Shown here piece after piece: positions 58,194-64,000 of a stretch of DNA of 64,000 nt. The notes beneath the pieces are model-generated. The model did not search any database. It was not told the DNA's origin and was given only the letters and a program-made list of their open reading frames with translations. Position numbers and translations under genes: made by a program. The DNA is from Schizonepeta tenuifolia (taxonomy: Eukaryota > Streptophyta > Magnoliopsida > Lamiales > Lamiaceae), in assembly GCA_029490685.1 (NCBI GenBank), contig CM055957.1, positions 69,269,294 to 69,333,293 on the forward strand, given 5' to 3'. Positions within the stretch are counted from its first letter, which is position 1. Each line of letters begins with the position of its first letter.

Positions 58194-59732
58194 CTATGTC
58201 AATAGGGTGGCGGATTGGGAGTACCCTTTGATGAACTTCCGGTAGTAATTGACGAGACCCAAGAATGATCGGAGTTGGAACACGTCTTTGGGTGGCTCCC
58301 AATCTTGGATGGCTTTCACCTTGGCCTTATCCATCATGATCCGTCCCTTTCCAATCCGATGGCCAAGGAACGACACCTCGCTTTGGGCAAACGAGCACTT
58401 CTCTAACTTTGCATAGAGCTCGTTATTCCTTAAGTCCTGAAACACCATCTGTAAATGCCCCACGTGCTCTTGCAGCGTGGGTGAGTACACAACAATATCA
58501 TCGAGATAGACTACAACGAACTTATCAAGATACGGTTGGAATACCTTGTTCATTAAAGTGCAAAACATGGCCGGTGCATTAGTGAGGCCAAAAGGCATGA
58601 CAAGGAATTCATACGACCCGTACCTCATCACCATGGCGGTCTTCGGCTCATCTCCCTTGGCAATACGCACTTGCCAATATCCCGACCGCAAGTCTATCTT
58701 CGAAAACCACTTGGCTCCTCCAAGTTGGTCGAATAGCTCTCTGATGAGTGGGATGGGGTACTTGTTACGCACTGTCAACTTGTTGAGCGCTCGGTAGTCT
58801 ACGCACATCCGTAACGATCCATCATGTTTCTTTTGGAACAACACCGGCGCGCCATAGGGGGACTTGGATGGTTGGATCATCCCTGCGTCGAGCAACTCCT
58901 TCAATTGCCTTTGTAGCTCCTTCAACTCCGGCGGGGCCATCCTATACGGTGTGCGGGATGGTGGCATCGAGTCGGTCACCAACTCGATCCGATGATCCAC
59001 GTCTCTCCTTGGTGGCAACCTCTTTGGGAGTTCATTGGGCATCACATCCTTGAACTCCTCCAATACGACTTTGATTTCCTTCGGGACCTCGTCTTTTTCC
59101 CCGGATTCGCCTTCACTCTCGTCCGCCACGCAGAAAATGGCAAAGGTCTCCTCACCACGTTGGAGTCCCCGTTTAAACTCCATGGCGGAGAGAAGTCTCG
59201 ACTTCAACGCCTCTCTTTTCGCCTTGATGGTACTTGTGGTCCATTCATTACAAATAATTAGGGAATCCAAATATGGGACAATGAAAGCCCGTACCTGATC
59301 GAACCATTGGAGTCCGAGTACTATGTCGTAGTCATCCATCGGGATCACCGTGAACGTGACCGCGCCATGCCAATCTCCAATTTGTACTCGGACCTCTTTC
59401 GCCTCCCCGGCCACCGGCTTGGCGGAAGTGTTTACGGACTTGATCGATCCTTTGCTAAGGACGACGTTCAACCGCAACGCCTTGGCCACACCTTCTCGCA
59501 TGAAGTTGTGAGTTGCCCCCGTATCCACCAACGCTCTAATCTTCGAGTTCCCGATCAAGGCTTCCACGAACATCGACCCTTTTCTCGGCTCCTTTATTGG
59601 CTCTACTCGGGCCTTGACCGCGTTTAGTAGCTGCAGTGATCCCACATGTGGGTTCTCCCCTTCGGAACTCGACTCCTCCGACCCTTGGACCGCGGCTACC
59701 TTCTTTCCTTGAAATGGGCAATTGAACTTCAA
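58194..59732 (-). pseudogene. Gypsy protease and reverse transcriptase
   Basis: Begins just after the gag zinc knuckle. Protease: RALVDTGATHNFM with the D-T-G site near 59530. RT: HRIELVTDSMPPSRTPYRM, MIQPSKSPYGAPVLFQKKHD, KIDLRSGYWQVRI, EFLVMPFGLTNAPAMF and the catalytic FVVVYLDDIVVYS near 58500, then FLGHRIGKGRI and FLGLVNYYRKFIKG. The frame stops where Glu would be expected at about 58191 and continues in RNase H. Length and motifs are normal for chromoviruses. Confidence 0.95.
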
Positions 59733-60823
59733 ATGGTTACTGGCACCACAAATATGACAAGTCTCTTACCCGAATCATCGGTGTGTTTCGTCGAGCTCGG
59801 ACTCCTCGTCTCCGTCTTGTGTGGGCGGTCTCCCCCAACTTTTCTCTTGTCCTCTCTTCGGAACTTGGGTTTGTCGCTCGACACCATCAACTCCACCAAC
59901 CTTTCGGCCACCATGATGGCTTCCGTCACGTTTTGTGCATTGGACCGTTGGATCTCAAGCTTTGCCCACGGCTTGAGCCCGTCGATGAACGCGAACAACA
60001 CCTCTTGGTCGATGAGGTTTGGCAACTCAAGCATGATCTCTTGGAACTCTTTCACATACTCCTTGATCGTCCTTGAGTGTGTGAGTTGCTTGAGCCTCGA
60101 CCATGCTATGAACTCCACATTCTCCGGGTAGAATTGGCGCTTGAACTCGGCCTTGAAGTCTTCCCACGTCGTCATCTGACACGTGCCTCGTTCAATGTCC
60201 ACCTCCCAGCGTCTCCACCATAGCAACGCCATGTCTGCTAGGTAGGATGGTGCCGTTTGCAACTTTGTTGCGTCATCCCTCACGTTGGCGACACTAAAGT
60301 ACCGCTCCATACTCCATAGGAAGTCTTCCACCTTCCGAGCATTTCTTGAACCCTTGAAAGCCGCCGGCTTGGGGACGTCAATCCGAGGTGGTGCCGCACC
60401 GCCTCGCTCCCCGTTTGCCATAGCCCGCTCGAACAGGATCATCCTTCCCTTCATGGCTTCGAATTCGGCCTTTATTTCCTCCAAGGCGTCCATCCTAGCC
60501 ATCATACCATCAAATGTCGCCCTCATGTCGTCTCGGAGTGCCGCACACAATTCCTCCTGCAGGCTCCGATTCATCTCGTTGAGGGACACCGACACTTGGT
60601 TCTCGAACTCCTCATGCGCACCTTCGAGAGTCTCGACCCGTTCAACCAATCTTTCTCCGAGGTACACGTCCAGGATGCCCTCGACCCAGGACACTCGAGA
60701 TTCCACGGTGGCACTCTTGTCCACGGACTTGTCCCTCCTCCTCCTCTCGGTGATGTTGGACATGTCAACTTGATTCTCCATCTCTCCTTGCACACTCACT
60801 GACCTTCTTACTTGCGGAAGCAC
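59729..60823 (-). pseudogene. Gypsy gag, frameshifted before its zinc knuckle
   Basis: Possible starts at 60823 (MLPQVRRSVSV) or, more likely, 60781 (MENQVDMSNIT). A retrotransposon gag domain follows: MERYFSVANVRDDATKLQT, LWWRRWEVDIERGTCQ, WEDFKAEFKRQFYP and RTIKEYVKEFQEIMLELP. The frame ends as RLVIFVVPVTI. The CCHC knuckle CHICGASNHLKFNC is present in a neighbouring frame at about 59715-59758, so one indel near 59765 separates knuckle and protease from gag. Confidence 0.9.
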
Positions 60824-60839
60824 AACAGAACCACAAACG

Positions 60840-60853
60840 TGGCTCTAATACCA
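60840..60853 (-). other. Primer-binding site of the Gypsy element, initiator Met tRNA type
   Basis: TGGTATTAGAGCCA on the minus strand, two bases after the 5' LTR end. One C-to-T change from the usual TGGTATCAGAGC. Confidence 0.85.
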
Positions 60854-60855
60854 CT

Positions 60856-61299
60856 TGTCACGCACCGAAACTTGAGCCCCTCAAAGTTTCCTCGCTCGTG
60901 CGGTCCTAGACTAGTTCGCCCCGAGACTAGCTAGGCAACCTCTTCACCAAGTCACTTGGCTAAAGAAAACAAGAAGGTTTTGAAAGAGAACTCTTGGAGA
61001 ATGCTAAGAACTTGTATTGCTTGGATGGTTGCAAATGAATGGCCAAGAAGCCTATTTATACAAGTGTGGGGAGGATCTAGATCCTTCCATGCTTCTAGGG
61101 AATTCTACATTCTACAAGGTTCTAGAGAGTTTCTACAAGTATCCACATGATTCTAGAGAACTCTACAAGGATCTACAACTATCTATAAGGATCCACTATC
61201 TTCTAGAGTTTTCTACCATAATGTGGATCTTCCAAGACAATTCTAGAGAATTCTAGTTAACCTCACAGTGTTGGACGAGCTAGCGTGCGGGACATAACA
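60856..61299 (-). repeat. 5' LTR of the Gypsy element
   Basis: 444 bp, nine substitutions from the 3' LTR. TATAAATAGG at 61051-61060 on the minus strand is the likely promoter TATA box. Confidence 0.95.
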
Positions 61300-63136
61300 T
61301 ACTGGTATGTTAAAGAGGACACGATCAGGGTGTAGAGCTGGGACAGGCTGAAGTCCGATGAGTCCCGCATCCGAGCCTACTTCAACTATTCCAACTTGGA
61401 GGTGGCGTACAACAACCGGATTGCGCTGCTCACTCGACGGATGGACCAGAGTCGAGCTGAAGGGACGGACACCAGAGAAACAGCTGGAAAGGAGTGCGTA
61501 GACTTCCTCGACAGCATGTTGATTAAATCAGCTGATTTCCTTGAGGATGTCGATGCAGCCGCCGCAGCTGCGAAGGAAGAAGAAGAAGAAGATCTGAAGC
61601 TGTACCTGGCCAACAGACAAGCCATGGTCACAGCTGAGCCTCTAGCTCTGACTGTTCAAGCCCCTCCAGCTACTCAGCATGCTCCATCAACTGAAGAAAT
61701 CTGCGAGCTGGTAGCTGAGAGGGTCAACCAGCTGAGGACCGAGCTGCTCGCCAACCTCCAGCACCAACAAAATGACCAGCTGAGGGCGTTGGAAGCACAA
61801 GCAGTCAAGAACCAACAACTGGTGGAGGAGAATGTTGATCTGAAGACCAAGCTGAACGAATTCTCCTCTTCCACCAGTCAAGAAGTGTCGGAGTTGAAGA
61901 CAACTCTGTTGGGATTGAAGTCGGAGGCGAACGTCTTCAAATCCTTGGCCGACTCAAATCTTGCCAAGTCCCAACAGACACAGAATGTTGAATGGGAGTC
62001 CAGGTTCGAGTCGCGTTGGGCTGAGTTCGCTGCTTTTTAGACAGAGGTCATCGACAACCTCTCTGTCTTGAAGAAGGCCGAACAAGAGCGCCAGGACTCC
62101 GAACTGGCGAAGAAGATCGAGTTGGAGTGTGCGGTCGATGAACTCTTCAATCGTGTTCAACTAACCGAGGATAAACTCAACTCTCTGGACGGTTCAGTAG
62201 CAAGCCTTGTTGCTGATGCCAAAAAGGGAGAAGAGAAGGAGACGGAGGTTGAGGCGCAGGAAGAAGAAGAGACCCAAGAACAAGGAGTGCCAGCTGCTCA
62301 ATTATCCAAATCTCAGCTAAGGAAGAGAAATTCTGCTGCTGCCAAGTCAACCGAAGTCAGTGGAGCTGAGATGTCTAAAGACTTGGAGCAGGCAGAGAAG
62401 TTTGGAGTTTCCTACAGCTCCATAGCCGAGATCGCAGCCGAGCTGGATTCTGAACTCGACGGGATAACAACCGAAGAGTGCATTGCAGCGGCCAAGGCTA
62501 TGGATGTAGAGGAGAAGGACTACATGAACCCGAGTTGGATCAGAAAGTTTGCCGCCAGCCAGGCGAGGAGGGTGAACCAATTCGAGGATGAGCTGAAGAA
62601 GTTGTCCCAAAATTTGGACCGCAACGTTGCCTCTCGCAGTCGACGCCGCATCAACAAGCATCAATCAAAGGCGGAAGCTCGGTTGAAGCAAAAAAAGGTT
62701 GCCAGCAAAGTCCAAGGTAGAGAGTCGGTTCAGGCATGTTGACAAGTGGATGCCGACCGAGTGGAATGAAGAGTGGGAGTTGTTCAAGCAGGAGTTCGTG
62801 AACGACTTCTACTACAGGAAGGTTTACGCAACTGACGACCCAAGGAAAGCGTTCAAGGAAGCGCTGACTGAGTTGCACTTAGGGGATCCTGGTATGTTCA
62901 GTCAGTTCAGGCGGGCTATGATTGACGCCAACCTGGACTTGAACATAGTTCCAGTTCCCAAGAGGGTTACTTATCGGCCTCTTTTTCTCCCAGACTCAAG
63001 CAACCCGAACCGCACGAAGATCGTAGCTAAGGCGAGGCAGGTTTGCAAGGAGCATGGAGTGGACATTTCTAAGGAGTCACCTGCCAAGAAAGAGATTTTT
63101 GTTAGGATCTTTAGTAAGTATGGGCTACAATTTTAG
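61300..63136 (+). pseudogene. Copia post-pol coding region, second part (coiled coils)
   Basis: Resumes after the Gypsy insertion with YWYVKEDTIRV, then TAG at 61336-61338 and RLKSDESRIRAYFNYSNLEV. A long coiled coil follows (LVAERVNQLRTELLANLQHQ, NQQLVEENVDLKTKLNEF, TAG at 62038, LKKAEQERQDSELAKKIELE). An acidic stretch leads to a helical domain (AAELDSELDGITTEECIAAA, KDYMNPSWIRKFAASQARR). After a frame change near 62700 a compact, well-conserved-looking C-terminus (WNEEWELFKQEFVNDFYYRK, FSQFRRAMIDANLDLNIVP) ends GLQF at TAG 63134-63136. With the first part it totals about 1,200 codons. Function unknown. Confidence 0.7.
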
Positions 63137-63424
63137 CTCTAATAGTTTTCAAGCAACTGTTGTAATTTTTGGTTTTTGCGCCTATCTGTGTACTCATCAG
63201 TTGTAATGAAAACTTCAAGTATATATATTCGATTCACTTTGATGAACAATCCCTCATTGTCCAACCTCTGAATCGCAAAGTCTTTTAAATACCATGTTAT
63301 AACTATGCTAACCCTTTGATGTTTTATCTTATAAACTATCTAGAATTTCAGCTGAGATTTTAGATAAGTTAGTAAGGTTTAGATCAGTAGCGGTTTAAAG
63401 TTGTAAGTGGTTTTGGCATCATCA
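63137..63424 (+). other. 3' untranslated region of the Copia element
   Basis: Noncoding DNA between the post-pol ORF and the polypurine tract; no feature recognised. Confidence 0.6.
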
Positions 63425-63437
63425 AAAAGGGGAAAAT
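63425..63437 (+). other. Polypurine tract of the Copia element
   Basis: AAAAAGGGGAAAAT directly before the 3' LTR, similar to the AAAAGGGGGAGA tract known for Sireviruses. Confidence 0.8.
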
Positions 63438-64000
63438 TGTTGGGAAATTTATTAGTAAGAGTTTTGATGAATTCCAAAACCAACTGACCCCAACCGACTA
63501 GATGTTGCCAGAACCTAATGATAGTAGGTAGGCTCGCTGTTTGAGCATTGTTAAAATTTTATCTTTACAGGACTCCAGCTGAAGATGGCAACATGGCATC
63601 ACTCGGACAGAACATCAGTTGTTAGGAAAACAACTGAGCATTCATCAGATGAGAAGCAGTAAATGGGAAGAGAACATCAGATGAAAGAAAGCCATCTGAG
63701 CGTTCGAACCCAACTGATTAAATACAAGGAAGACAACTGAGTGTTTAGTTTCAGAACATCAGTTGTAGAACTCAACCGAGAAGATCAACAGCTTTGAAGA
63801 TGAAGTCAGCTGAGAGTTCAACTGTTAGTTGTCAGATAAGAACATCGGCTGAAGAACAAGTTAGTTGAAGATCGAAAGTCTTAACCGACCACTCCTTGTT
63901 GGAAGTCTGTTGTTAAGATTTGAATTTCAAAAAGGAAGTCACGTGAGGGTTTGACCGTTCAGTCATTACCCCATTTGGCCCAACACAAGGCTATCTCAGA
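63438..64000 (+). repeat. 3' LTR of the Copia element, cut by the window edge
   Basis: The first 563 bases match 45811-46373 with 15 substitutions and no indel seen. About 920 more bases are expected outside the window. Confidence 0.95.

Larger units (their letters stand above)
55768..61299 (-). mobile_element. Chromodomain Gypsy (chromovirus) LTR retrotransposon nested in the Copia element
   Basis: On the minus strand: 5' LTR 60856-61299, PBS 60840-60853, gag, protease, RT, RNase H, integrase, chromodomain, polypurine tract 56212-56223 and 3' LTR 55768-56211. 5,532 bp. The 444-bp LTRs differ at 9 sites by my count (2.0 percent). Integrase after RNase H plus a C-terminal chromodomain is the chromovirus layout; the Galadriel or Reina group is possible. 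The 5-bp flanks (CCTCT on the left, TACTG on the right) do not match. At least two frame breaks or stops and one gag frameshift make it non-autonomous now. Confidence 0.95.
45811..64000 (+). mobile_element. Copia LTR retrotransposon, Sirevirus-like, with a large post-pol ORF; 3' LTR cut by the window edge
   Basis: 5' LTR 45811-47297, PBS 47300-47312, broken gag-pol 47448-53391, a second coding region 54008-63136 split by a Gypsy insertion (55768-61299), a polypurine tract at 63425-63437 and a 3' LTR from 63438. By LTR length the end should be near 64924. Domain order protease, integrase, RT, RNase H is Copia. A long gag with C-terminal coiled coil and an extra ORF after pol are Sirevirus traits. 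Without the insertion it would be about 13.6 kb, large for Copia. It inserted into a mariner-like gene; the left duplication should be GTAAC (45806-45810). Its coding regions have many stops and frameshifts, so it would depend on relatives. Confidence 0.92.

Overview
This is a 64 kb stretch of repeat-dense nuclear DNA from a flowering plant, most likely a eudicot. Plant-type introns, a plant SnRK1 beta-3 gene, Stowaway and PIF/Harbinger elements, MULEs, CACTA elements, a plant mariner-like element, a Sirevirus-like Copia element and a chromodomain Gypsy element all support this. Only two cellular protein genes are convincing. Both are on the minus strand near the left edge: the 5' part of a TPR/Sel1-like helical-repeat gene (1-917) and a small two-coding-exon SnRK1 regulatory subunit beta-3 gene (2164-2583). 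Nearly everything else is mobile DNA or its remains.

Layout. 1-5.5 kb: the two genes and a promoter-like region with TGGGCC boxes. 5.5-12.4 kb: degenerate hAT-like ends, a hidden MULE PB1-like exon, a complete non-autonomous CACTA element with a 3-bp target duplication, a truncated solo LTR of the Copia family seen again at 45.8 kb, a Stowaway MITE and a 207-bp triplication. 12.4-18.3 kb: two PIF/Harbinger elements that each carry only the Myb-like ORF1, a 228-bp solo Copia LTR with a perfect 5-bp duplication, and a possible Helitron. 19.2-26.4 kb: a MULE with a truncated transposase and an oppositely oriented three-exon DUF1985-like gene, between arrays of a private palindrome. 26.6-30.5 kb: a 3.9 kb CACTA-like element. 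31.6-36.0 kb: a long-inverted-repeat element filled with TACGAT/ATCGTA motifs. 37.4-41.3 kb: Stowaway MITEs and a PIF/Harbinger element carrying only a damaged transposase. 42.3-44.2 kb: a truncated second MULE. 44.8 kb to the right edge: a mariner-like element split by a large Copia element, itself split by a reverse-oriented chromodomain Gypsy element.

How the parts relate. The right third is a three-layer nest (mariner, then Copia, then Gypsy). LTR pairs differ at about 2.7 percent (Copia, 563 bp compared by eye) and 2.0 percent (Gypsy, 444 bp), which agrees with the nesting order. The Copia element carries, after pol, a reading region of about 1,200 codons with an N-terminal plant-transposon-type domain, an acidic Ala-Pro-Glu repeat and long coiled coils. 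All retroelement and most transposase genes are broken. The DUF1985-like gene reads through a 454-codon model without a stop. A theme across the window is that each DNA transposon carries its own short repeated or palindromic motif in its ends or 5' introns.
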